Shown here: in pieces, positions 18,483 to 30,345 of the stretch | Layout of the letters: each line of letters opens with the position of its first letter | Position numbering within the stretch: the first letter of the stretch is position 1 | Assembly: GCA_009731375.1 (NCBI GenBank) | Contig: BJOX01000062.1 | Coordinates: 216,013 to 280,012, forward strand | Reading direction: 5' to 3' | DNA: 64,000 nt | From: Paulinella micropora | Lineage: Eukaryota; Cercozoa; Imbricatea; Euglyphida | The notes under the pieces: model-generated | Database searches by the model: none | Told to the model about the DNA's origin: nothing | Seen by the model: only the letters and a program-made list of their open reading frames with translations | Translations under genes and position numbers: made by a program

Positions 18483-18719
18483 TGTAATGCCCCCAACGAT
18501 AGCTCGTAAAAAGTCGGTAATACAACCAAACACAGTCCTCAAAAGATGAGAATGATGTCTCGTTATATTAGCTCAGTGAAGCCAAAAAGGAAAACGGCAA
18601 CAGACCAGGAATAAAATGGCATCATGTCTAATCCGGACAAATAATACTGAAAAACAAGCTGGTGCACCTGTCACCAGGAAAAGGTACTTTTTACCGGCTA
18701 TCCGGGGGGTGATGCCTAT
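18483..18719 (-). repeat. Lone gypsy LTR
   Basis: About 237 bp, homologous to the other LTRs and closer to those at 21918 and 33016 (TGTAATGCCCCCAACGATAG end). No internal element sequence adjoins it. Its start (element strand) lacks the final TG because the 1.6-kb inverted-repeat element begins there. Confidence 0.85.
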
Positions 18720-20345
18720 CATATGTAGTTCTAGTGGTCGGTAGAATCGGCAGCGAGTAATCTCATTCAATATTCAAGATTTTGAGGTGCTGTCTGCGCA
18801 GAATTCAATGTTTTTAGTGGGAATGGACTTTCCTGTATTTTGTTTTCAGTTTATATAAGGTATTAATGAGATCTATGCTATTTTCTGAATGTGAACAAAC
18901 TAATTTCTGACCTATGTTTTCCTAGTTTTTGTTTTATACCGTACTTCTCTGCAAAAACCCTCTGGCAGAATTGCTCAACATAACATTTGTATTTGTGCAC
19001 TTGTGCGTAAAAATGAGTGCAGAGTGCATCATGCAAACAGCATTTTTCAGTTAAAAACACCATATTTGCTATGTCGTGAAATGTGAAAATTAAAGTCGAT
19101 CATAAGGATTTCAAATACAGGAAAGTCCACATTTTCTTATGAAAACACTTGTGTCATGCTTGCTTTTGCTTGAAACAACGTGGTTTGAACACAGACTCGC
19201 TGCGAACACATAGACCTCGTAGATGAAACTGGCGCCGCGGGCCCGTTGAATTTCTGTGGCAATATTTGACAAGACCATGCCAATTCCCGGAGAGGAAACC
19301 AGAAAAATTTCCAAAAAATATTTGAACAAACAGGCCTATCGACATACGTAGCCTTTGAAGTGAAGGCCGCACTAATTTTTTTTTTGATTTGACGGTTTTT
19401 GCGGGGTCGAGATTGGTAAAAGTCATGTCTAGAGAGGGTTTTGTGTTTTTTTTTCTGTGTATTTCTCATGCATACTTTCACGTCCCGTGGTCTTGTACAG
19501 TCTTTCCAAACGTTGTGCCCATGCTGTCTGCAAAATGGTGTGTCGTAAACTTATTTGTAGCATGTGTTGTTCTTTCTTCCTTGAAGCACTTTTTTGCATC
19601 TGTCCTGTATCGCTCATATATGTGTTGTGTGTGCTTTTCTGGGAATGTTATGTGCTGAATCTATTCACAATCACACAGTCTTTGTTTTGCATATGTTCAA
19701 CTCCTGCTCCTTTCTTTGTAACCATGCTGTTGGTGATCTGTTCTGGGCTCCAGACAGGCTAAAAAAATCGTGTGTGAGATCTTTACAAATTTTAAATTTT
19801 TTTCTGCACTTTCTGCACAACATGCTTTTATTAAATAGTCTTTTTGATTTACTTCACTTTCTGTACTAGTACCGGCCTTGTATTTAAATAAAAAAATTCC
19901 TGAGTGAGGGCCTTATGCCCTATTTTTGCTGATTTTGGCCGGTTTGTTTGCAAGCTTAAGGTTACCTTTTTGTAAAAAAACTTTGTACATTTAATTATAA
20001 GCATACATAGAAAGATATTATATAAAAATTTATTGAAGAGCATACAGGGAACATATGAAAACTGACTTTGATTTTTGGTCATCACAAGCACCATTTCTTC
20101 AGGTGGCAAGGTGGCCATTTTTTTCCGGTGGGGGTGTGCAAATTAGTTGGGAAAAAAGGGTGGGCGACGGGAATTTGATTGGTTTGAAGTCAGTTTTGAC
20201 TATTTTTCAATGAGGTTTTCGTAATATGTTATTCCATCACTTTCTTTACAAACATGTATAATTTTTATTGAATAAAATTACATATTGCATTCTAATTTTT
20301 TTTTGAATTCTACCGACCACTTTTATACGGGAGAACCTACATATG
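18720..20345. mobile_element. 1.6-kb non-coding inverted-repeat transposon, copy 1
   Basis: Ends in imperfect inverted repeats: CATATGTAGTTCT at the left and the complement of CATATGTAGGTTCTCCC at the right, with further matching around CGGTAGAAT. The interior is colinear with 31338-32982. Open frames shared by the two copies are broken by small indels (for example a 2-bp indel at about 19523), so it is non-coding and presumably moved by a transposase supplied elsewhere. It resembles a large MITE. Flanking TA is compatible with a TA target but the target duplication is not certain. Confidence 0.75.
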
Positions 20346-20489
20346 AAGAGAGAGAGAGACTAGAGAGAGATAGAGATCGCAATTCATATGCATGCAGTGA
20401 AATACACATTTCTGTGCTGCATTGACATTTGAAAGCATGCATTGACATTTGAGAATCGGGATCATAGTGGAGAGAAAGAAAGAAAAAAG

Positions 20490-20537
<48 letters not shown>

Positions 20538-20708
20538 AGAGAGAGAGAGAGAGAGATCTAGAGAGAGAGAGAGAGAGAGAGAGAGAAACGAGAGAGAGAG
20601 AGAGAGAGAGTACTAGTGAGCTAGGGTGTGTGTGTACACGTGTGTACACGTGTGTACATGTGTGTACATGTGTGTACATGTGTGTACATGTGTGTACATG
20701 TGTGTACA

Positions 20709-20790
<82 letters not shown>

Positions 20791-20800
20791 CGCCATTACA
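20346..20800. repeat. (GA)n and (GTGTACAY)n microsatellites
   Basis: GA runs at 20486-20610 and 20726-20787 bracket about ten octamers of the type GTGTACAT/GTGTACAC (20628-20712). Confidence 0.92.
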
Positions 20801-21120
20801 ACTGTACAATGATATTTTGATGTGCACAATAACAATAATGCAGAATAAGAATAACAACGTTAACGAATTCGAAGCTAAGGAAGGAGGAGATGAAGAATTA
20901 GTACTAAAAGGAAAATATGAAGAAGATGAAGAAAAAATAAACAATAGAAAGAAAGAGAGAGGACAGTCTCAGGCTGTCTAATTTAAATTTGAAAAAAGAT
21001 TTTAGGACTGACAGTGTGAAAAAGACTTGCAAAAGGCATTGATATGAGTAAAAGACAACATCTTTTTACGACAGAAAGTGCCACTAACGTCATTTATGGA
21101 TTTGCGTAGGTGGGATGGGT
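20801..21120. other. AT-rich unique sequence, no gene called
   Basis: A short + strand frame rich in Asn, Lys and Glu (about 20820-20980) continues out of the microsatellite, but lacks a start, a domain or splice signals of its own. Confidence 0.4.
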
Positions 21121-21138
21121 TTGCACCGCTGTTTACCC

Positions 21139-21166
21139 GTCATTCACGGCGGCGGCCGTGAATGAC
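21139..21166. repeat. 11-bp perfect hairpin
   Basis: GTCATTCACGG, six-base loop CGGCGG, then CCGTGAATGAC. The bases upstream (CACCGCTGTTTACCCGTCA) resemble the arm of the larger palindrome 90 bases further on, so the two are related. Confidence 0.85.
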
Positions 21167-21226
21167 CTTAAAATTTAGGAAATCACCCACCCCACCTAGC
21201 GACACTCCACCGGACACTGCACCTTC

Positions 21227-21284
21227 CACCGCTTTTTACACGTCACTGCCGACGGGCGTCGGCAGTGACGTGTAAAAAGCGGTG
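21227..21284. repeat. 58-bp palindrome (28-bp perfect arms, 2-base centre)
   Basis: Arms start CACCGCTTTTTACACG and end with its complement, meeting at GG. Pairing is perfect over 28 bp, so it could extrude as a cruciform or form a very stable RNA hairpin. No terminator context or gene is adjacent. Confidence 0.95.
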
Positions 21285-21302
21285 ATTGGTGACCACCACG
21301 CA

Positions 21303-21773
21303 AAATGTATGTGTTGCGTATGTGTCTCGTAACATACAGCACCATCGTTGCTGTATGTCTATGTCTGTGTGTGTAGTCATGTCGACATGCAGCGCTATCG
21401 TTGCTGTATGCGTGTATGTCTCGTGACATACAGCACCATCGTTGCTGTATGTCTATTTCTGTATGTCACAGTGTAGTGATTCATCGTTGCTGTATGTGTT
21501 TATGTGTGACTTGTGTCTCGTGACATACAGCACCATCGTTGCTGGATGTCTATGTCTGTGTGTGTCGTGATGTTGACATGCAGCACCATCGTTGCTGTAT
21601 GACATTGTGTGTATGTGTGATGTGTCTCGTGACATACAGCACCATCGTTGCTGTATGTCGATGTCTGTGTGTGTGTGTCGTGATGTCGACATGTGTCTCG
21701 TGACATACAGCACCATCGTTGCTGTATGTCGATGTCTCTGTGTGTGTCGTGATGTCGACATGCAGCACCATCG

Positions 21774-21780
<7 letters not shown>
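21303..21780. repeat. Array of about nine hairpin-forming repeats
   Basis: Units spaced 35 to 75 bases share the inverted repeat CATACAGCA...TGCTGTATG around CCATCGT, separated by TCTATGTCTGTGTGTGT and GTGATGTCGACATG segments that are themselves palindromic around GTCGAC. Units begin near 21329, 21387, 21426, 21481, 21523, 21577, 21633, 21704 and 21758. Several variants change both arms or only one. It is not a CRISPR array: spacers are not unique. Confidence 0.85.
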
Positions 21781-21859
<79 letters not shown>

Positions 21860-21866
21860 CTCTCGA

Positions 21867-21898
<32 letters not shown>
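21777..21898. repeat. (TC)n and (AC)n microsatellites
   Basis: Alternating TC and AC runs ending in ACTGAGTGAGTGAG, which directly precedes the LTR at 21918. The same junction motif occurs at 35222, 36014, 36513, 48723, 49008 and 49550. Confidence 0.92.
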
Positions 21899-21917
21899 TG
21901 AGTGAGTGAGGGGGTAC

Positions 21918-22154
21918 TGTATGCATCACCCCCCGGATAGCCGGTAAAAGTACCCTTTTCCTGATGACAGGTGCACCAGCCTGTTTTTCAGTATTATTTG
22001 TCCGGATTGGACTGATGCCATTTTATTCCTGGTCTGTTGCCGTTTTCCTTTTCGGCTTCACTGAGCTAATACAACGATACATCATTTTCATTCTTGAGGA
22101 CTGTGTTTGGTTGTATTACCGACTTTTTACTTAGCTATCGTTGGGGGCATTACA
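21918..22154 (+). repeat. 5' LTR of the inverted gypsy element
   Basis: 237 bp, TGTATGCATC... to ...GGGGGCATTACA. Homologous to 33016-33249. Preceded by GAGGGGGTAC, the same bases that precede the 3' LTR, so the exact outer edge is uncertain. Confidence 0.88.
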
Positions 22155-22156
22155 TT

Positions 22157-22975
22157 TGGAGTCCACATCACTAGATTGATTTCTTTCTGCATGGCCACAC
22201 GGACATCCAGAACAAATTTTCACTGACCTGTCTCACACGGGGACGTCAGACGAAAACAAATACTCCAACACAGAACCCTCATAGCTCTTTTACAAAACAA
22301 ATAATTTGATTGGCCTCAAGTAGGTGTCTCGTACCCTCTAGCCCAATCCATATCTGTGTGCTCACAAGGAGACAACAGATACAGACTCTCTGTCGTTCTT
22401 GCTGTTCTCACACAGAGACTAAGAGGGCAGAAGAGTGAAAGAACATACACAAAACACAAACAAGCATAAGGAACAGGTGCACTGCACTCTACCCTTCAAA
22501 TTTATGCTATTCTGTACATTGTTTCACAGACACATCAAAGCATGTTTGCATATCTTTGATCGTGTTCTGAAAACCAGTCTAAAACCTCCGTTCATAGTGT
22601 GACTTCTGAAGGAGAGCTTTTCCAGACTCCCTATTGCTATCGTTGTGTAGGCACTTACCTCATAACAGATACAGCATAGAAAAGAGAGAGGAATAAGCAA
22701 ACAGAGGAGGGATGTTGAAAAATCTGACGAAGGAGTGAAAACAAAAACTTGAACGAAAATCAAACAAACATTTCATCAAGAGGACAGAGGCATTTGCTCT
22801 ACCCTATCACTAATATCTCCTCTCTACTTGTCTATCTTTGACTAGTAGATCTACAGAGCTTTTTAGCAAAAGGAGAAAGAAGAAGGATGTGATTGTTTGG
22901 TGTGCTATGGTTAGGTCACTCAACGTGCCTACATCATCATGCCACCTGCTAACATCATGTCAGCAAACAGGTTTG
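22157..22975 (+). other. Primer-binding site and leader of the inverted gypsy element
   Basis: TGGAGTCCACATCAC (22157-22171) follows the LTR after two T. The following sequence to about 22860 is homologous, in the opposite genomic orientation, to the leader of the intact element. It then runs into a purine microsatellite where gag should begin. Confidence 0.75.
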
Positions 22976-23187
22976 AAGAAAAGGAGAAGAAGAAGGAGGA
23001 GAAGGAGGAGGAGAAGAAATTTAAGAGCAGGAGGAGGAGAAGGAGGATGAGAAGGAGAAGAAGAAGTTAAAGAGCAGGAGGAGGAGAAGAAGAAGTTAAG
23101 GAGAAGGAGGAGAAGAAGGAGGAGGAGAAGGAGAAGGAGGAGGAGAAGAAGGAGGAGAAGAAGGAGGAGAAGAAGGAGGAGAAGGTA
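22976..23187. repeat. Purine (GGAGAA)n tract at the left inversion breakpoint
   Basis: Irregular GGAGAAGAAG repeats with TTAA-containing interruptions. The same repeat, complementary on the + strand, lies at the right breakpoint (27291-28232). Confidence 0.92.
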
Positions 23188-26100
23188 TGAGTTCCTTAAT
23201 TTCCGGATCTTGAGCCTGCTGTTGCCTCCATGCGGTAGGCGAGGCTATATGGATAGTACCATCTTCTAGCCTTACCCCGATCCTCTCCGGGTCATCGTCT
23301 AGGTCACTTCTCCGCTCTTGAGGAGGCTCCGCATAAACTTCCTGCGTCCCCTCTTCTTCCTTCATGTTCGCCTTCGCATTCTCATATACCTCATAGGACC
23401 ACTCAGCGTCCTCCTGGGTATGTAGCTCACAACATATCCCGTGATCCGGGCCTTGTGGACTGTACCGTAGACCCGTGCGATCATATCGGATTCCACTCGC
23501 CATCCCCATCGCCTCAATGTGGCTGACCTCATACACCTTGTCAGTGGACAAGTCTTCCATCTCCACTGTGGACACCAACGCCGATACTTCTGAGTTAAGC
23601 TCTAGCCTAGAGAGGCTATCAGCGACCATATTTCGCTTCCCCGGTAGATGGACCATTGTAAAATCGAAACAAGACAAGAACGCATGCCACCGCGCTAGCC
23701 GTCCCGTCTGTTCATGATTTATCAACCATAACAGGTTATGATGATCAGTTCTAACAATAAATTGAGGTCCTCCCCACAAATACTCTCTGAGCCTCTTGAG
23801 GGCCCATACCACCGCAACGCCTCTCTTTGCCTTGTGCAATAGTTTCTCTCCGCCGCACACAACTTTTTACTGATAAACATGATTGGGCGTAATTTCTTCT
23901 CCTCATCTTCCTGCTATAATACAGCCCCAATCGCAAACTTAGATGCATTTGTATCGACTACGAATTGTTTCGTGAAGTCGGGCATCGTTAACACCAGTCC
24001 TCCATCCTTCGGGTCTTTATAATAAGATCTTTGAGCGTATGAAACGTTTGCAAAGCCTCTTCATCCCACTTCTCAAAGTCTCCAAAATCAATCATTCTCT
24101 CCAACTTAGCACGTGTTGCACCCCAATCGGGTATGAACTGGCTATAGTATTGCGCCATCGCAAGGAATGAGTGCAATTCAGTGCGGTTCTTCGGTATCGG
24201 TCGATTCATAATCTTCTCCCTCTTCTCCTTAGATATCGAGACTCGGTTATGAGAGATCTCGTACCCTAAATATGTCACACTCGTCTTGACAAGTTGACAC
24301 TTCTTCAGATTGCACTTCAGGCCAAAAGCTCCGATGCGCCTGAATATATCGGACAGATGATCGATATGCTCCTCCATTGTGTTAGAGTATACGATAATGT
24401 CATCGATGTAGCAAAATGCATATTCTCCCGCTTTCTGTCCCCTCCTTCTCATAAATCCTCCGTCTGTCAGATCATCGTACTGACTGCTTAGCATCTTCTG
24501 CATCGCCTTCTGAAAGAGTCCTGGGGCTTGCTTGAGGCCCATCGGAAGCACTTTCCATTGGTATATCTCCATACCCACCACAACCGCCGTCAGCCATCTG
24601 AACTTTTCTTCCAGTGGTATCTGCCAGAAGCCGTTCTTAAGGACAATGACCGAATAGAATTTCGCATTCCGCAGTACTCTCCTTCCTTCTTCTAATGTCG
24701 GGAGAGGATTTCTCTCTTCCTCCAGCACCTTGTTAACACGAGCATAGTTAACTGTCAGGCGCCATTCTCCTCCTGGCTTCGGCACTATTCTCGGCTGTGA
24801 GACTATTGGAGATGTTGATCTCTCAATAAAGTCCTCATTGAGCAGCTGTCTTGCTAGCTCCTCCGCTATCTTCGCCTCGTGTATACTCAAGTTCGCCCTT
24901 CGTGGTGCCGGTGACGGCTCCGCACCAGGTGTTTTGTAAATAACCGCTGTGAAATCCTCAGGCTTGACACCACCTGCATATGGAGGGTCAAAAATTTCCT
25001 TGTTCGCCTCCAATTTGGCTTTTAAAAGCTCCTTCTCTCTCTCCGTGCCTACTCCTTCTTCTTAAATTTCTCCGCGCCGCCTCTTGGAAATCTTCATCAG
25101 ACATCTTCTTAGTCTGCTTGAGGGGTTCTCTGTCCTCCTCCAAGCCTAAGTCTTCTTCCGAGACATCATCTAGGCCCGTCTTTTCATACGCGACCGTGTC
25201 CGGCTCATCATCTTTGCCGAGCTCCACCAGCATGTCAATAAGTCTCGCATATTGCAAAGGAGCCTTACGGGTGTGGAAACCATCAAAGCATGTGAATGCT
25301 TGCGGTATCAATTTCAACTTGTCGAGGTCTCTGAGCTTCCGCTTGTATGCACTGCTCTGCTCACGAGTTCCCAAACGACAAGCCACCACTAGCTGTTGCT
25401 TGCGAGAGGGTACCGGTATAGGATGATCAATAAGCCGGTCCCTTATTTCCTGCGCCCATATCGCCTTCTCATTATACGGCAGGATAATAGTATACGGCTT
25501 ATTATTTTCAAATAAAGTCCGTAAGCATTTCTTCACTTCAGTTAGTGAACGCGGCCACGTCGGCTCGTCACCCCAGAAATCAGTAATAAAACTTTTAATA
25601 GTTTCTGGTGGAGTATCCGGGATTCGCCACATTCTCCTTGGTACAAACGCCTCCCTTTTTTCTTTTCCTACTTTCGCATGGAAACAGTATCCATTAGTAA
25701 TGTGGACATCTGCTCCTACTCCTTCCGCGAATCTCGCCAACGACGGGCTTCTTTGTGCGACACATATTATCTCCTCCTTTCGCTTCTCGATTAAGTCATC
25801 AATAGACTTTTTGTCCCAATGGCATGTCGGAACTGTGACAGTGCACACTTGGGATTCCCAATTGTCGGTCCAGGACAGTTCATCCGGTCTTACGACATGG
25901 GGGTGAACATACACCTCAAGTGCCTCATGCATGATGGCCATCTTTTTGTGATCAGTCGCTAGACTCAGCTCATAAGCCTCATAAGAGTCAGTAGCGTTGA
26001 TGGGATCAATGTTGCTCTCCTCTCCTCTTTTTACTCCATATATCACTCGCCGTGCGGCCCCATCGTAGCCAATTCGTCATACGACAGTAATATTGATCCG

Positions 26101-26552
26101 TGGTAACCGGGGACGGCATAAAGGTCCATGCGGTATACTCGTGCGGATTTTAATTTTTAGGTCAGTGTGATGATGCCCGTGATGACCGTCCGGCTACTTA
26201 CTCCCTTTAAAGTGCCCGTCTAATTTTTCATATTTACGTCCACCCAATCCCGGTATTTATTCAAAAACTTCCGGCCGACAATATTAATATTCGCTATCGT
26301 ATTATTACCAACTTTCAAATTATATAGTATTGTATTAAAAGTTTCACAAAAAAAAAAGCTCAGTATAGCATAAAGCAACTGGCCTGTGCATATTATTTGC
26401 GAGGACAAGAACCTTGTGTTCTAAGACCTTAAGTCTCGCCTCTAAGTCTTTTGACTCCTCCTCTTTTCTTTTTTTTTTTTTTTTTTTTTTTCCAAGCAAC
26501 AGGCACAACCGTGACCTTCGTGCTGAACCATACCTTTTTCTCTCTTCCCCTC
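23188..26552 (-). pseudogene. Inverted 5' half of gypsy pol (PR, RT, RNase H), broken
   Basis: Closely related to residues 1-1215 of the intact Pol. A protease-like part at 26220-26400 carries NNTIANINIVG where the intact copy has NDTMANINIVG. The linker region is open at 26046-24988. RT is open at 25013-23988 with YSVIVLKNGFWQIPL (first catalytic Asp changed to Val) and intact YIDDIIVYS. RNase H is at 23860-23188. Frameshifts near 26050, 25065, 23990 and 23860 and a 24-T tract near 26480 break the frame, so it cannot be functional. It stops at KELI, where the purine repeat starts. Confidence 0.88.
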
Positions 26553-26555
26553 TCA

Positions 26556-27290
26556 CGCCGTCTGTTCCTCCTCCCGCGGCCTCATAGGCTTGTTGGCCTG
26601 TTGGATTGTGGCAGGAGCTAGAGCTGGAACTGGAGCTAACCTAACCCACCAGCCGCCTTCTCCTCTACCCCATCCTCCACCTGAGGCTTAGCCGCCTCGA
26701 CTGGTGGGGTGGCAAGCCATCTTCCTCTTCCACCTCCTCTTCCGCCTCCTCTTCCGCCTCCTCTTCCGCCTCCTCTTCCGCCTCCTCTTCCGCCTCCTCC
26801 TTGCTTCCTCCTCTTCTTTTGCTAATCTCTTTTCAAAATAGCTTGCATGGCTTGTGCGATCTCGTCCTCGGGGCAGACTGGGTGCTGAATCCCCTACCGC
26901 ATGAATAAAAGCACAAGGAGCCATTTCCCCTTCTTTAAGAGGCCTCCTAAGCTTGCATTCCCAGCCCGAGAAAAAAACGGTAGCAAGTTGAAGCATCAGT
27001 TGCTTCTAAAATAAGACAATAGTCCGACGACAGTCAAAGTCTGTGCTGGCCGCTCTCTCTTCACGTCCTCCTCTCTCAGACGCAAGTAATATTAGTATAG
27101 GGCTAAATCGAATCCCCAAAATGGATTCATGTAATACTATGAACGATACCAGCACCTCATACTCTTGCTCTGGATTTCATTGTCGTCCGATGCGGCGAAC
27201 AATGGAATCGATAGCAGCGTCGGAGCTTGTCTAACAAGACGGCCTCCGTATCGATATCTCTATTCTCAGAGGACTTGGCATAATGCGTGA
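26556..27290 (-). pseudogene. Remnant of gypsy gag C-terminal half
   Basis: Reverse-strand pieces match the intact Gag: a Gln-Ala-Tyr-containing tail at 26570-26640, an Arg-rich CGG-type tract at 26726-26800 expanded into TCCTCTTCCGCC repeats, a finger-like segment with FFSGWECK and CAFIH at 26880-26990, and LLDKLRRC at about 27220 matching LRDKLRRI. The N-terminal half of gag is missing and its place is taken by the triplet tract that follows. Confidence 0.65.
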
Positions 27291-28232
27291 TGCCTCCTCC
27301 TCTCTCTGTCCTTCTCCTTCTCCAGGACCTTCTCCTTCTCTTTGTCCTTCTCCTTCCCCTTCTCCTTCTCCTTCTCGTTGACTTCTTTTGCTCCTCCTTC
27401 TGAATCTGTTTCTTCTTCTTCTCCTTCTCCTCCTCTTTGTCCTCCTCCTTCTCCTCCTTCTCCTCCTCCTCCTCCTTCTTCTCCTCCTCCTTCTCCTCCT
27501 TCATCTCCTCCTCCTTCTCCTCCTCCTCCTTCTCCTCCTTCTCCTCCTCCTTCTCCTCCTTCTCGACTTCTTCTCCTTGACTTCTTCTCCTCCTCCTTCT
27601 CCTCCTCCTTCTCCTCCTACTCCTTAACTTCTTCTACTCCTCCTTCTCCTCCTCCTTAACCTCTCCTTCTCCTCCTTCTCCTCCTCCTTCTCGTCCTTCT
27701 CCTCCTCCTCTTGCTCTTTAACTTCTTCTCCTCCTCCTTCTCCTCCTCCTTAACTTCTTCTCCTCCTCCTTATCCTCCTCCTTCTCCTCCTTCTCCTTGA
27801 CTTCTTCTCCGTGACTTCTTCTCCTCCTCCTTCTCCTCCTCCTTCTCCTCCTCCTTCCCCTCCTCCTTCTCCTCCTCCTTCTCCTCCTCCTTCTCCTCCT
27901 CCTCCTTCTCCTCCTTCTCCTNNNNNNNNNNCTCCTTAACTTCTTCTCCTCCTCCTTCTCCTTCTCCTGCTCCTTAACTTCTTCTGCCTCCTTCTCCTCC
28001 TCCTTCTCCTCCTCCTTCTCCTCCCTCCTCCTCCTCCTCCTTCTCCTTCTCCTGCTCCTTAACTTTTTCTCCCTCCTTCTCCTCCTCCTTCTTCTCCTCC
28101 TTCCTTTTCCTCCTCCTTCTTCTCCTCCTTCTCCTTAACTTCTTCTCCTCCTCCTTCTCCTCCTCCTTCTCCTCCTTCGCCTCCTCCTGTTCCTTAACTT
28201 CTTCTCTTCCTCCTTCTCCTCCTTCTCCTTAA
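27291..28232. repeat. (CTCCTT)n polypyrimidine tract with 10-N gap
   Basis: About 940 bases of CTCCTTCTCC repeats punctuated by TTAACTTCTTC. Ten N at 27922-27931. It ends abruptly in CCTTAACTTAGTTGTATCAG, where coding sequence of pol resumes. Poly-Pro/Ser and poly-Glu/Lys frames are artefacts. Confidence 0.93.
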
Positions 28233-30345
28233 CTTAGTTGTATCAGAACCCGGATGAGCTAAAGATGACGAAAGCGATCAAAGATCAAATGAAGGAGATG
28301 GGATGGAGAGATGGTCTACTGTGGTACAAGGGCCTTCACGTTCGCTATGCGTCACAGTCGGACAAATGGACAATTTGGGTACCGGAGAGTCTGAGACGAT
28401 TTATATTTGTCGCAGCCCACAATTGCCCACTTTTGGCGCATCCGGGTCGACAACGAACTCACATGTTCGTAGCGAGGCGATTCTGGTGGAAGAAGATGAA
28501 GGAGGAGATAGTTCAGGCGGTGGATGCATGCATCCCGTGCAAGATAAACAAAACACCGCTGAAGGCAAATTTTTGCCTGATCGGCGAATTTCCTCTTCAT
28601 GCGGGGATGTTTGAGTTTATACACATTGATCATGTGGGACCTTTCCCAGAATCGAAGGAAGGTTACAAATGCCTCCTTACGGCTATTGACAGAGCCACTA
28701 ATTATGTGTGGATCATCCCTGTCAAAGACGTTACCGGCAAGACGACGGCCGAAGCGCTGATCGATAGGATCATCTCACAGATCGGAGTACCAAGAAAGAT
28801 ATGTTCTGATCGAGGCTCGGACTTTAATAACGAGGTCATCGACAAACTATCTAAGTATTAAGGGATGAAATGGCAATATGTTAATGCCTATAACCCGCGA
28901 GCAAATGGGAAAATCAAGCGGGTACACAGACCCCTCAAAGCCTCGATAAAGATGTATTGCACGAAGAAGGAGAATCAAAGAGCATGGGTCGAGGCAGCAC
29001 CATCATTTGCGTTTGCAATGAACTGTCTACCCTCTACGGCGTTAGGAGGCTCGAAGAGCTCAATCTCGCCATATCAGTTAGTATATGGGCGTGAGCCTGA
29101 TATCCCGACTTCGCTCCTTCACCCAAAAGACACTTGGGCGGATGCGGATGAGTTGTTTGGGATGAGNNNNNNNNNNTGGATGAAACTTAGAGTGAAAATG
29201 GAGGCGGAGCAAATAGTCAGGGCGCACAGAGAGGCGTAGCGCGGAAAGACGGATGCTGAAGGGGTGCGACAAGCGCACTTGGATCAGATCAAATTCCAGG
29301 TCGGGGATATTGTACTATTGTACCATCCTCAGGTCCCGAAGGGAGTCAGCTTTAAGCTGTTCACTCATTGGAAAGGAACTTATCACATCATGGAACAGAC
29401 GGGACCTCTGAACTACAAGATCAGGGGTAGAGGGAAGGTGCACATTGTGAATGTACGAAGGCTGATTAAGTATGATCCCTTCTTACTGGAAGATGAATCC
29501 GTTGAGGAGGCGTTAAAACGGATGAAAGATGATTTCAAAGAGGTGCCGCCCATCCACAAGGAGGTTGGCATAGACCAAGAAGATGCTTATCGGGCCCCAA
29601 TAGCTGAGAAGGAGGAGAGTGAAGTTGATAGTAAGGAGAAGACTGACCGCATAAGCGCGGTGGGGACTTAGTCTAAGTCTCCACGGGAGCACAGCGGAAA
29701 GAAGGAGAAGATCACAGAGGCGCAGCTAAGGACAGCGCGAAATGATCTTATCAACGACCAACCGAGGAAGGCGATGAGGTCGATGAGATCAATGGATGTC
29801 CACCAGGAGGATGAGGAGATTGACACTGACCCAAATGCGGGCAACGTCGAGATCGTCCATGAGCGATGGAAGGAAGGTGACGCAATAGCAACCATCACAT
29901 GGGTGAAAGACGCTTTTTGTCTGATGAGACCAGCAGAACAACATGTTGCTTGATGACTCTCAGACTTATACTTAATGCGGGTCGTGGCAGTTCCACGAAA
30001 AACGTGTGTCACACGGACACTCAAAATATCATCAGCCGCAAAAATAATGCAACCGATACTCCAGTTCTGGAGAAGTATGGACCCGGTCGAGGATCCAAAG
30101 GCAAGATATTATCTGCCAGTATATAAAGACGCAAAAAGTCTCGAGACATGGATGATACAATTACTCCCAGAGACAAGGATTACACTGCGTGGACCATTCA
30201 GACACTGCCAAGAGGAGTGCTTGACATCCCTTTTGACTTATCGCTGGGCGGAATCCCTAACAAGATCTGGGACATTCTCGAACAGTCGAAGTTCGATTTA
30301 ACTTTTGTTGGTGGCAAAGAAATCCGCGCCAGAAGACGAAGGTAG
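28233..30345 (+). pseudogene. 3' half of gypsy pol (integrase to C-terminus), broken
   Basis: Begins LYQNPDELKMTK, the residue after the break on the inverted half. It contains the HHCC finger (CIPCK), catalytic HIDHVGP and SDRGSDF, then a premature TAA at 28860 (Tyr in the intact copy), KIKRVH in place of KIERVH so the catalytic Glu is lost, a 10-N gap at 29167-29176, TAG codons at 29237 and 29669, and a frameshift near 29950. The C-terminal extension (SLPRGVLDIPFDLSL type) is still recognisable at 30180-30340. Multiple lesions show long decay relative to the intact element. Confidence 0.9.

Noticed and set aside
19389-19869. Cys/Val/Leu-rich frames in the 1.6-kb inverted-repeat element, also open in the second copy
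   Set aside because: A 2-bp indel between the copies changes frame in the best candidate, so the similarity is at DNA level only.
21303-21780. Possible CRISPR array
   Set aside because: Repeats are hairpin units with irregular spacing and the intervening sequences are themselves repetitive, not unique spacers; no cas genes and the genome is eukaryotic.
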